From Polytrichum commune (lineage: Eukaryota > Streptophyta > Polytrichopsida > Polytrichales > Polytrichaceae), in contig OX485809.1 of assembly GCA_950295325.1 (NCBI GenBank), positions 30,940,001 through 31,000,000 on the forward strand: a DNA stretch of 60,000 nt, written 5' to 3'. A program made the translations under genes and the position numbers. Of the stretch, positions 41,621-51,480 are shown piece by piece; position 1 is the first letter of the stretch; each line of letters opens with the position of its first letter. A model generated the notes under the pieces. That model was given only the letters and a program-made list of their open reading frames with translations. It made no database searches and had not been told where the DNA came from.

Positions 41621-42054
41621 GCTGTCATGTAAACTAAGATCGTTAAACACAACAGATCGAGTGTCGGCGTCCACATCAATTAGCAAAATTAAATAGCAAA
41701 CGAAAATGCTAAACAACCACCTCTTCAAGTGCCCCCACTAGCAGATAAGGAGCCCTTCCAATCGGCTAGGAACAAACACACTTATCGGTAGAGTTCTTGA
41801 ACATGATGAAGTTGTTGCTACATCTATACATATTCAATTGGGTAGTGGTAATCTAAGGAATTAAATTCATGATTGAGAAAGTAATCCAAGAACTATAGGC
41901 TGGGTATAATTTGAGCCCCATCCTTAATCGCCTTCAACCATTTATGTTGAATTCTTGGATAACTCTTTCAATGTGATTTTCAATCCCATAAAATTTCCAA
42001 CCAACTAAATAACAACTTCACCACTAAAACATGTGGTAAACATCCACAAAATCC
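41621..42054 (-). other. 3' untranslated part of the minus-strand element
   Basis: Between the PHD-encoding frame and the 3' LTR. A purine-rich AGTGGGGGCACTTGAAGAGG (minus strand, about 41724-41743) resembles a polypurine tract but is about 100 bp away from the LTR rather than beside it. Confidence 0.4.
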
Positions 42055-42463
42055 TCAATCATGACCATTGATGGCCACGGAATGAGAGGCTTTCCGACAA
42101 CGAAGACAAACCCAATTGCCAGAAGGAAGAGTAAAAAGGGGAGGTGTCAAACATGCCATGTGCCATCCACGTTGATATTGGTCGCACAATAACATTGTTG
42201 CAGCTCCTTTCTTCTCTCCACAAACATAACAAGACAGACCCTGTGGTATAACCGCCAACTCGGAATGCATAGAGCCGTCGATGGAAAGGTGACATGGAGC
42301 ACAATTCTTTGAATGCTCACGACATTCCTGTCCATCCTTGCCTTCAAGCAATAATATACCACTTAGCAAGACATCTTTCACCCGCAAAATCATGCGCCCA
42401 GCCTTGACATCCAATGTAGTAGGCGCCTCCCGTTGCAAGTAAACATAATCCCCCTTGGAAAAT
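42055..42463 (-). pseudogene. C-terminal Pol fragment with PHD finger
   Basis: Minus-strand frame starting at the deletion junction (FSKGDYVYLQREAPTTLDVK...) and ending INGHD-stop. It holds the PHD pattern C-Y-V-C, M-L-L-C-D-Q-Y, G-W-H-M-A-C-L-T-P-P-L, N-W-V-C-L-R-C. PHD fingers bind the histone H3 tail through a C4-H-C3 zinc site. Here the fourth Cys is Tyr (TAT, one G-to-A step from TGT), so zinc binding is probably damaged in this copy. Position at the end of Pol is where other Ty3/gypsy elements carry a chromodomain, so a reader role in target choice is a reasonable inference. Out of frame with the RT fragment upstream because of the deletion. Confidence 0.75.
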
Positions 42464-43226
42464 CTTGCAAATGTCTCACATGATCCTGTGGACTATTACT
42501 AAAGATGATAACATCATCAATGTAACATCTAGCAAACGGCAAACCAGCCAATAATTGGTCCATCACCCGTTGAAATTCAGCTGGTGCATTCTTGAGACCA
42601 AATGGCAAAAATTTCCAATGATAAAGTTGATCCTTGCCATCTTTATCAATTCCCCAAAATGCGGTCTTCACCCGATCACCCAACAACAAAGGTAATTGGT
42701 GATAACCAGACCTCAAATCCAGAGTGTTGAAGATTCTAGAAAATCCCAGTGCATCAAACAACTCCTCCGGCATCGGCATTGGATATCGATCCGATTTGGT
42801 CTTGCGGTTGACTGGACGATAATCACCACACATCCGTTTTTCCGTCCAGTTGCCAAAGATATCATTCTTTGACGGCATAACCGTGGCACAAGCATACTCT
42901 CCATTGGAGAGTTCAATCAATTCCGTTGCCAATAACTCTTGACATCGAGTTTGAACACCCAACCTTTCAGAGGTACTAAGTCTGTACGGCCGTCTGAAAA
43001 TAGGGTGGTCGTCCTCGAGTTGAATACGAACAGGTTTACCTTTATATCCTTCAAGATCATGAAGACTAAAGGCAAAACAATTACGGTAAGAGTGATTAAA
43101 TGCCCGTACCTTTCGTGCTTCGGCACCAGTAAACTTTGGCCCCACTTCAATTGGCCAATCGTCAAACTCCGTGGTTTTCTTCTTCATAGAAGGATTGCCA
43201 CTTGGTGCTAGCACAGTCTGTGATTG
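42464..43226 (-). pseudogene. RT N-terminal half of the minus-strand element (3' deleted)
   Basis: From the UAG the frame reads QSQTVLAPSGNPSMKKK and continues through the RT fingers and palm to YIDDVIIFSN and HVRHLQ. There it leaves the sequence of the plus copy (39600) and runs into the PHD-encoding end in a different phase. The catalytic YIDD box is kept; thumb, RNase H and integrase core are gone. By eye it differs from the plus copy at only a few residues (for example FNHSYR against FIHSYR, PQDH against PHDH). Confidence 0.88.
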
Positions 43227-43229
43227 CTA
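43221..43229 (-). promoter_or_regulatory. Candidate programmed readthrough stop UAG-CAA-UCA between methyltransferase part and RT
   Basis: On the minus strand TAG (43229-43227) is followed by CAA TCA, a match to the leaky-stop context CAR-YYA. The frames on both sides are the same, and the plus copy keeps the nine bases. Readthrough would make a Gag-PR-methyltransferase product in excess over the full polyprotein. Not tested; it could also be a chance nonsense mutation shared by descent. Confidence 0.55.
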
Positions 43230-43742
43230 GTCCGTGGAGAGGGCAACACCTTTGCCCCCATCATCTGCACTTGAATCCAAATGCGTATCCTCTCCACTAC
43301 AATCAGTTTGTGTAGCTAAATAGCTACCCACATATGAAGTATCACCAAGAAATAGAAGTGGAAACATTTTATGGGCCTCCAACTTCCCAAACTCTTGGGC
43401 CAAAGCCGAAAAAATACGTTGGGCTCGAAGCTCTTCCGCAACATAAAGTTTCAAAGGAAATAATCCCTCGGTGTCATTGACCTCAATGTGATCCTTGGAT
43501 TGCGGCTCCATTGCCCCCTGACCATTGTACTCTGCCATGAGAGTAAGCAATTGGTCATCCATACGTTGTTGAGCAGCAAAACAAATTCCAATTATCCACA
43601 CAATGCTATTAAGATCCATAGCTTGCCCCAATAGGAAACGTCTCTGACCTTCCTGAAGCCCGTGAGCAGCCGTGGTACCTGTAAGAAAACCCATGGCGCG
43701 TTCCCGCTTATCTGCCGTAGGTTCCTCATAAGTTTGGGATTT
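43227..43742 (-). pseudogene. Methyltransferase C-terminal end (motif X) and linker to RT
   Basis: In the same frame as the methyltransferase ORF, after a TAA at 43745-43743. Begins KSQTYEEPTADKRERAMGF and contains GQRRFLLGQAMDLNSIVWI, which matches the motif X pattern of DNMT3-type enzymes (R-x-x-LLG-x-x-x-x-x-x-V/I). About 100 hydrophilic residues follow, up to the UAG. The TAA is one C-to-T step from CAA and probably splits an originally continuous domain. Confidence 0.65.
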
Positions 43743-44903
43743 TTAATCCCAAACCATGCCAGGCCCACGAGATCGAAATGCAAAAGACTGTGGATATGTC
43801 ACAAAAGTAGGTAGTGCACCTCTCGCAATGCCCACCTTATTAATTAATGCAAATGGCAATGTGTCATTCTTGGTAACTACCAAGGAAACACGATGATCAT
43901 CTAAAATGTCATCCACCTTGCGATCCATAAGGCGGGGAATGCGGGCAATCGCCGCTGAAAGCACCCGAGGTGATACCAAGTTGGTCCAAAACCAACGAGG
44001 CCGATGAGCAAAGGATCCCAAAGATGCAGCATCCAGAAATGTTGGAGTACCCAGAATTTGGTTAATGTACTCACCATCCTTCACCACTTTGTGCCGGGTA
44101 TCACCCAATAATGGTACATTTTCGAAAATGTACCCTGGCGGACTTGATTGGTGGGTAAACCACCATTGCATCAATCGCATCAAATCCGCAAACAAACTAG
44201 ACCTAGGATCATCCAATCCCTGGCCAGTTCCTGCCCGCGAATGGCCTTGACAAGACCATCCTGCAATAATCAAATCCATGTGGCCCAACCTTCTCAAATC
44301 CTCATCACTAATCATATTGACATCTTGAGGAAATTGACCACAACATCCATGAATGGCAGAGGCTGACAATTGTGCGGGGTATCTCAACAACAATTGTTGG
44401 ATGTGGTGTCGGACGGCTCTGTTGGCTGCATACCCATTGTCCACATGAATATATCGCCAAACTGTAATTCCAGTTTCCAACACTGCCGCCAAACATGTGC
44501 CAATGCCTCCAAAGATCTCCACAAGGACAATACCTTCAGGTGATGGTTGCCAACGAATGGGTTGAGCAAAAGAAAATGAGGATGAAGTTGGAGGTGCCTC
44601 TCCAAGCTCCAAATCCGCTACAATGTGTTGACAATGGTCGGATAACTCCTTAGGAGTTCGCCATGGTGGAGGTGGATCCTTGAAATGTCGAGCAGGAATT
44701 TGAAAAGATGGTAAAAATTGTTGTTCTGCCGCATTACAAATGTAGTCCATTGTTTCCTCCAATAAAACTGGAGCACAAGGCAAATCTGCAACTGAACCGC
44801 TGCAACCAAACATTGCCTCCGCAACCATAGTCATAGCAGTGGCTGCAAATGTGACGGGAATAAATACCTTCCTGCCATCTTCAGTGGACCATCCCGGTCT
44901 AAT
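43743..44903 (-). pseudogene. DNMT3/DRM-like cytosine-5 DNA methyltransferase domain inside the retroelement polyprotein
   Basis: C5-methyltransferases transfer a methyl group from SAM to cytosine. Numbering from the ATG at 44834 (363 aa): motif I VLVEIFGGIG at 103-112 (SAM binding); motif IV DLIIAGWSCQGHS at 187-199 with catalytic C195 (44252-44250); motif VI FENV at 237-240; and AHRPRWFWTN at 276-285, matching the AHRARYFWGN type of DNMT3. Motif X lies beyond the TAA at 43745. The residue before the catalytic Cys is Ser (TCT) where the family has Pro (CCT), which should weaken or abolish activity in this copy. The frame is continuous with the protease ORF apart from a TGA at 44906. The order of motifs is that of DNMT3/DNMT1, not the permuted order of plant DRM enzymes. 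Confidence 0.8.
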
Positions 44904-46262
44904 TCATGCCTCTTCCGTCCAATTATTCAAACCAAAGTCAAGTGGGTAAAGAGCTTGCTGACCAACAAGTATATCATAGTTGGTAGCATTAGTAACAACA
45001 CACTTCATTGATAAATGAGTGTAAGTAGGCCCTGCCCCCACATGAAAAATCAAACGTAGAGGTGCCTTGGTGTAACCTGTTGCACGTTCAGTGCCCCCTA
45101 CTGAAGTTACAATAGTAAATGGACAAGGATCCAAGCTTGCTGGCGTCAATCCAAGACTGTCAGCAAGTCCTTTGCCAATCATAACCGGTTGAGCACCGGA
45201 ATCCATCATAACTCTCAGTGGTGTAGCACGGATAGTGGGCATATCCGTGCGTGAAACGACAAACAAAGATTTGTCGTTCATCAGCCGTACAACTCCAGGT
45301 TGCAAATTATGGCGTTCGCGAGCAGGCCTTGCAGAAATGTCTGCAAGATATGCCGCTCCCGAAGCATAATTCGAAAATGACGTATCCACTGCTGAAATTG
45401 ATGTTGGAGGAATATCAGTTTGCTTACCAAAAGCAATGATCGCCGCATCCGCAAGACTCGCTCGCAAATTGGCTAAGTCCTCCACCTCCTCAGCCACAGG
45501 TACGTCAACCACAGCTTGGGATACTTGAAGGGATGGCAAATCCGCCTTACCTTCTAACATTCTCCCAACTAAATGAAAAACTGCAGCATGCTTGAAATCT
45601 GAAGCCATAAACTCCGAACCCGAGAAAATTGGCATATGGAGAATTTTATATGCCAATGCCTGCGTAACATCCTTCGAGATGGAATCCCCATCTCTAAAAG
45701 GTACAGGGTTTTTAGCCCCAACAACAGTGGTGTCTACCAATCCAAATGAAAGAGGTAAACGTGCTTGACCAATTTGATCAGCTGGTCCGGCATGGCGAGG
45801 ATGTAGCACCTCGTTGCTACCACCACTCGTGGAAGCCACCGCATCTGCCAATGTTTGTAAGCGAGTAGAAGCCGCCGCCACCACCTCTCCGACTGCTCCA
45901 AACATATACATGTCCGAACCCGAGGTACCACCACCCACATGCGGCTCAGAAATTTGAGCAAAAGATGCAGAAGATTTGAACTTTTGCTCAAGCTCTGCCA
46001 CCTTAGCCTCAAGACTCTGCTCCCTTGGAGACTTTCCAGTGACATAACTGGCAGGCCGCATCTCATGATGAAGTTGGAAACAATGATCCACATCGTGATT
46101 AGTGCCACCACAATGGCTACATTTCAATTGTCTCTTCTTAGAATTGTCCCCTGCCCTTACTGGTTCCATCTTTTGTTTTAATTTTCCCAAAGGCTGAGTT
46201 TTCTTCTTCTTAGGACAATTGGGATCATTCTTCGAATGACCAGCTTCTCCACAACCCAACAA
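44904..46262 (-). pseudogene. CCHC knuckles and aspartic protease of the minus-strand element
   Basis: 452-codon frame. It begins inside a first knuckle (GCGEAGHSKNDPNC, its first Cys being in the preceding frame), then a second knuckle C-S-H-C-G-G-T-N-H-D-V-D-H-C, a long linker rich in Ala/Ser/Val, and the retropepsin motif MMDSGAQPVMIG near residue 355 with the ILVGQQAL end typical of these proteases. Ends at TGA (44906-44904); the downstream codons stay in frame and lead into the methyltransferase, so the TGA is probably a mutation (one step from TGG or CGA). Confidence 0.82.
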
Positions 46263-47323
46263 TGCAAAATCTTTTGCTCCTTGACGGGTTGAGTCTCAGC
46301 TAAACTACTAGTAGCTGTGACAATTCTTCTTGGTTTCGGACTCTCTGTCATCCAAGATACCATATCCGTGGCATCATGTTGGCAAAGAGCCCGATCATAT
46401 CTCTCAACCACGGCAAACGCTTGTGCAAGCGTAGCTCGGCCCTCGTAGTCGAGGATAATCCGAGGTGATGCCAACTCAAGTAGCCGCTTGTCAATCTTAG
46501 ACAAAAAGATTTTAACAAGCTGACTCTCAGCAAAAACACCTCCCGACTCCACCGCAAATCGCGCGAGTCGCGTATACATGGTCCGTGGAGTATCATCCTT
46601 CTCTCGGCGGAAATCCTGGATGCGCTGTATCTGGTCTCGCCGAAACCCACCATACTCCACTTCCAAATGTGCGACAAATTCAGTAAGGGGATTAAACGGA
46701 GGTGGTGGACCAACAGCCGTCAATGCTGCCTGTGTAGCACGTGCCACCCGTGAAAGGGTTGCCGTGCTACTGCTAGCCACCATTGACCCAAGTGCCAGTT
46801 CCGTGTCCTTAGACTCCGCCGGCGATTCCTCCTCCTTTAAGGTGGGTGGAGCTAAGGTAGCAACCGCCCCATCCTTAAGGGCTGAAATGAGCTCAACCCG
46901 AGCCTCCCAATACTGCTCCACCTCCCGAAGTTGTCGCTGATGACCCTCCGTCCAGCGTTCATAAGTTTGGAGTGCCTCATACTCCAAATGCTGAGGCAGA
47001 AGTTCAAAGGCATACCAATCATTGAAATTGGAAGACCTTTGGCGTTTCTCCTTAATCCAGGTACGAAACCGGAGTTTCCAATCGGGCAAGGAAATGCCCC
47101 CAGCTCGACCTGAAAACCGATCACGCACTGAATTGTGGCGATCGTCCTCCATTTCGTCGAACGTGCCGACACTCCAAATCCGAAGCCTACTAGTAGTGTC
47201 CAACGCCGAAATAGGCTCAAAAGCCTCGTTGGTATCTACCTCTGGCTCAAGATTTGTGGTATGCACGTCCTCCAAGTAATCTGGTGATGGAGATCGATAA
47301 TATCGGCTCCTAGTTTGCACCAT
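46178..47323 (-). pseudogene. Gag of the minus-strand element (frameshifted at the knuckle)
   Basis: Minus-strand frame from ATG 47323 (MVQTRSRYYRSPSP) through a Ty3/gypsy Gag-like helical core (W-K-L-R-F-R-T-W, F-V-A-H-L-E-V-E-Y-G, T-P-R-T-M-Y-T-R-L-A-R-F, A-F-A-V-V-E-R-Y-D). At ILHCW the phase slips: the run CCC at 46255-46257 (plus strand) is one base short for the Cys-X-X-Cys pair to be read. The true Gag therefore continues in the 44904-46262 frame, and the last 25 or so codons listed here are out of phase. Start is well placed at the end of a non-coding leader. Confidence 0.8.
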
Positions 47324-48610
47324 AAAATAATCACTTGAGTACCTGCAACTATCTACAAGGTAATGGCAACCTGCACCTGTTGCGGGCTATCTAAATGGCA
47401 ATCCCTTGCCAAATGCCAAGTGTTTATGCCCCCAGAATTCCAAAATTGTGCAAGGTTTGAGATTGGTAATTAAAATGAAAAATCAGCGTTGAAAAGGCTC
47501 ATTTCCAAGGTGATTATGGACTCCAATCAACAAACTAATTGCACCAATGGACTCCTAGGAAGATTTCACACAAATTAGGCTCAAATTTCACTCCGTTCGG
47601 AGTTAATTTGCTCCCAAAAACAAAAATCAGCGTTGAAATTGCTAATTTCAGCAATGATTTTGAATTCCAATCAACAATCCAATTACACCATTGGATTCCT
47701 TGGCAAATTTCACACAAGATAGGCTCAAATTTCACTCCAATCGGAGCTAGTATGCCCCCAAATTTGAACCTCAAAGTTTGTGAGAATTGGATGCCAAGTT
47801 TGAAAGGTGAAAGTAACAATGTGAAATATATATATATATGTTTTAATTAAACAAAACAAAAACAAAAACAAAAACAAAACAAAACACAAAAACTAACTAA
47901 ATAAATAAATAAACTTAATTTTAAATGAATAAACTTAATTAATTAAATTTAACTCAACCTAACTTAATTAACTTAAACTAATGAACCTAACCTAATTAAG
48001 CTAACCTGGTTTAATTAACCAACTTAATTAACTTAAACTAATTAACCTAACCTAATTAAATTAACCTAGTTTAATTAAATAACTTAATTAACTTAAACTA
48101 ATTAACTAAGTTGTTTAATTAACCTAGCCTAGCCTTTAAGGGGCAGTTAACTAACCTAGGTTTGAAGGGGGGGCCAGGTTGGCGCCGCCCGCCCCCGGCC
48201 CGGGATTTTGCCGCCCCCGGGGTGCAAAATTGGAGCTCCAGGAGCTCCAAGAGTGTCCGTGGAGCTCCGGAACTCAAAAAAAATTATAAAAAATTCGGAT
48301 TTTAAGTTTGGTTTGTGTTTGTTTGTAAATTTAAAAAAAAATTAAACTTTGCTTTTACAAATTGCAAGCAAGAATGATGTGACTTGAGAATCTTGAGACC
48401 AAATGGAATCTCAAGATTCAACCATCAACACTTGAAGAAAACACAAAGAGACAACAAAAGAAAAATGGGAAGATTTCTCTCAAAATCTTCTTGAGGGTTG
48501 CAAGAAATGACAAACTAAGCTTTCAAACACTTGTATCACTCATTTGCTCTCAATATTGGGCCATTCTAGCTCAGAAATACAACCAAAAAATGAAAAATTT
48601 GAGCCATTGT
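47324..48610 (-). other. Leader of the minus-strand element
   Basis: Non-coding DNA between the 5' LTR and Gag. It contains a two-copy ~144-bp tandem repeat (AATCAGCGTTGAAA at 47481 and 47625), an AAAACAAAAAC array and AACCTAA/TTAATTAAC-rich low-complexity DNA (47850-48130), and a short strongly GC-rich island (48170-48250). No convincing tRNA primer site is seen next to the LTR end (TTGACA on the minus strand). Confidence 0.55.
47481..47768 (-). repeat. Two-copy tandem repeat, period 144 bp
   Basis: Units share AATCAGCGTTGAAA, CAATCAACAA, TTTCACACAA and TAGGCTCAAATTTCACTCC. Located in the retroelement leader. Confidence 0.8.
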
Positions 48611-49050
48611 TGTCAAGTATGAGGGTTTCTCTCTCCAAGCTTAAGAAACTAAAATGTCTCCTTACAAAGCTTAAGAAACTCTAAAATTCACACACAAGAG
48701 TCAAGCTATCTCTCACTCCACGAAGGGAGAATCCAAGAGTGCAAGTGGTGGAGAAAGAATGCAAAGGCTTTACTCATAATTTACTACACCATAGCCATGA
48801 GAAAGCAACAACAAGCTCTCTCTCTCTCAAAACACACTCACAAGACTTGACTTGACAACAATGGCAAGTCAAGAGGCCTTCTTCTCCATACAACCCCAAT
48901 CCTATGTGGAGTTCATCCATGGAGTGGATGAACAACTAACTAGGACTCCCAATGGAGTCCGTTACTCATCCCAACACACATGGACTCCTAGTGGAGTCCA
49001 TTTACTCCTAAATTGACGTGACTTAGCCCCCGATGTCACCTCACGTGACA
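48611..49050 (-). repeat. 5' LTR (440 bp) of the minus-strand element
   Basis: Reads TGTCACGTGAGGTGACATCG at its start on the minus strand and ends TACTTGACA. It carries an inner TGACGTGACTTAGC and TGTCAC words that form small inverted repeats at its start. A CTCCTAGTGGAGTCCATTTA palindromic segment is also inside. Copy at 41188-41620. Confidence 0.9.
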
Positions 49051-49438
49051 TTTTGGTCTTAGATAAATTGACACTAATGAACCATGGAAAGGATGGGCCC
49101 CAATGATTTTGGTTATGTTTCTGGGTTTTAAATTTGGAGAGGCAGATGAACTAATTTTTAATCTTAGCAATGAATATTAATTGTAAGATCGAGCCAAGTC
49201 CACAATTGTAGAGAAGCTTGGATAGGTATTGAGCATCATATGTACCTCAAAGTCCCGACTCTGCAGTACTAGGTGTCAAGGCAAAATCTTTGTGTAATGA
49301 ATTGCATTGGAATACATGTATTTTGTTAGTCCGTTTCTACATTGAAATAGTCAATAAACCATATTCACATGTTTTAATGGACCGATTGCATATCCAAAAG
49401 TCAAGTGCAATTGAATGAATGGCTATTCCTAAAGCACA
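49051..49438. other. Non-coding DNA
   Basis: No open frame or structure worth noting before the MITE-like element. Confidence 0.4.
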
Positions 49439-49443
49439 TATTT

Positions 49444-49944
49444 AGGGCCACTTCACACACAAGACTGAGAGCCCCGTGACCATTACTCTTCAAGCGCTCT
49501 CATTGGTGGAAAAGGCGGAGCCGGTCCAAGTTTGCTTCACACTATGCTTGAGGGACCAACGGAGTATGTGAATGCACGATGGATGTAAAGTCTACGTGGA
49601 TCTTACATAACATCAAATGGATCATGTTTCATGGTGACTTGGACTATTTTCAAATACCGCCTATCGGAGGTAGGCCTAGCACAAAACCAAGAGATCACAA
49701 CACTCCGAATGCTCACAATTGTTGATTTATTCTATTTTATCGTGTGTGAGGACGTGCATGCATAGAAATCCATTGAAATAGCATTTGGTTGAGGGCCTGG
49801 TCACATAGGACTTCACACTACACTTGAGGGTCCGTGACCACACGACATGATTTTGGAGGTGTTTTGGGAGAGCCTTTGGACACTTTCTTTTGGGTTCTCA
49901 AAATTTCATGGTCACAGCTCTTGGCTCGTGTGTGAAGTGGCCCT
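49444..49944. mobile_element. 501-bp MITE-like element with terminal inverted repeats and TATTT duplication
   Basis: Left end AGGGCCACTTCACACACAAG and right end (reverse complement) AGGGCCACTTCACACACGAG match, and similarity continues for about 38 bp to GTGACCAT with a few mismatches and a small gap. TATTT stands directly before (49439-49443) and after (49945-49949), a plausible 5-bp target duplication. No ORF with transposase motifs, so non-autonomous. Superfamily not assigned. Confidence 0.8.
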
Positions 49945-50069
49945 TATTTGACCCAAACCAATTCGGACAATTACATAAATTCGAGGAACCCAGACTGCAT
50001 TTTATCCACACTACCAAAACATTCATGCCTATATCAACAATTGGTGTACCTCAATATATACTCTCATAC

Positions 50070-50290
50070 AAGTACACTAAATATTGTATTTAGTTTCACC
50101 AATCCTATTTGTCTTGCTCAATAGTAATGTAAACCGCCCGTGTCGTGTCACCAACACTACATGTAAACTTCACATTATTTGTCGTTCATTAAAGATAAAA
50201 AAAAGTTGGGCATTATAGATTTGTGAAGTTGTAAAAATTGTCGCTTACTAAGTGATTTTTCATTCAAATTTCCTTCATCCATGGTGATGT
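50070..50290 (+). repeat. Interspersed repeat, copy 1 of a nearby pair
   Basis: Starts TACACTAAATATTGTATTTA, then TTCACCAATCCTATTTG, TGTCACCAACACTA, TTTGTCGTTC and AGTGATTTTTCAT. Same order of words at 50672-50880 and, inverted, at 18180-18362; a fragment is also at 24165-24222. Confidence 0.65.
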
Positions 50291-50671
50291 TTCATTATTG
50301 AAATGTTAGCAAGCATAATATTGTAGAGGGCTCTCTATCCCGACACAAAAAAATAAATATTTTTCCCTTGCAATTTGCCATGTGTCATGCTCGCATTCGC
50401 CATGACCCACTTGAATCCCACATGGAAACTACATTCCGGCACATGTAAAGATGAAATAGGGATCCCTCTGCGGTCTACCAACCTAATAGTGGTTGAGCTG
50501 AAAGTGAGTTGGGATGGTAATATTTGAGAAGTTGTTCATAGGAAGTGTAATTAGAAAAGTTACCACAATGACAAAGAATACCATATGACACTAAATATAA
50601 TATTTAGTGTACATCCTCGCATGTTGCACATAGAAGAAGTCTTTCACCATTTTTTTTTACCCACAACGATA

Positions 50672-50880
50672 ACTACACTAAATATTGTATTTAGTGTCAC
50701 CAATTCTATTTGCCTTCCTCAATGCAAATTGCAACCGTCCATCTAGTGTCACCAACCCTAAATGTAAACCTACCATTAGTTGTCATTCCTTGCGAATATT
50801 TTTGGACACTGTAGATTACAATGTTGCAATTAATATCACTTACTGAGTGATTTTTCATCCAAAATTCTATAACATATGGT
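50672..50880 (+). repeat. Interspersed repeat, copy 2 of a nearby pair
   Basis: TACACTAAATATTGTATTTA, TGTCACCAATTCTATTTG, AGTGTCACCAACCCTAAATG, GTTGTCATTCC, GAGTGATTTTTCATCC. Between the two copies another TAATATTTAGTGTAC palindrome half occurs near 50600. Confidence 0.65.
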
Positions 50881-51480
50881 ATGATAGTAAATACAATATT
50901 AGTGTATTGCTACCTCTTGACCTACTCTAAAAACTTTCAGAGAATAACTTGAGTAGTTTAAAGTGAGATCCACTTCCATTTCAGAAAGGGGATAACACTA
51001 TCAAGGTCTCCTCAAGAACTAATTTCTCTTCTAATTATAGAAGAGGCATATGTTCCCGATCAAGATCTCATCGGCAATCTATAGGGTACTAGAATTTCAA
51101 TCAGGCTAGAATTGAATCTCAATGAAGTTGGTTTTGAGTGCTAAGTTGAGGAGGAATGAGGTGTTAAAATGAACGGTTATGGCAGACTCTAAACAGTGGT
51201 AATATATTCGAACCAACTTTTGACCTTAAAAAAATTCACAATAAATTAAATCAAATTAATATAATCACCAATAAAAATTACAGTCCTCTTGATTTCTATC
51301 GTCTTACACGGGAAACAATTGCACTGCCTTATACTTCTCCAAATCTTGTGCAGAATCTCTTAAGTGATCGGTTATGGACGACTCTACCTCTAATTCCATC
51401 AAAAAAGCATCATGCTTCACTCATTCTCTTGGAGTATTGACTTGACAAAGTCAAATCCCTCGGCACAATGATTGAGGAGC

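Larger units (their letters stand above)
41188..49050 (-). mobile_element. Minus-strand Ty3/gypsy retrotransposon carrying a DNMT3-like methyltransferase and a PHD finger
   Basis: Two LTRs in the same orientation enclose, reading leftward, leader, Gag with CCHC motifs, aspartic protease, cytosine-5 methyltransferase-like domain, UAG, the N-terminal half of RT, a deletion, and the C-terminal end of Pol with a PHD finger. The LTRs differ at about six sites in 433 bp by eye, so insertion is recent. Defects: one-base loss in the first knuckle, in-frame TGA and TAA, and loss of the RT palm end, RNase H and most of integrase. The right flank is TTTTG; no matching duplication is found at the left, where the LTR meets another LTR fragment. 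Confidence 0.88.

Noticed and set aside
44904-44906. Second readthrough stop (TGA) between protease and methyltransferase
   Set aside because: The following codons ATT AGA do not fit a known leaky context and no second copy of this region is available; treated as a mutation.
46240-46262. Programmed frameshift between Gag and protease in the minus-strand element
   Set aside because: The phase change falls inside a CCHC knuckle and is explained by one missing base in a G-run; a programmed site would not split the motif.
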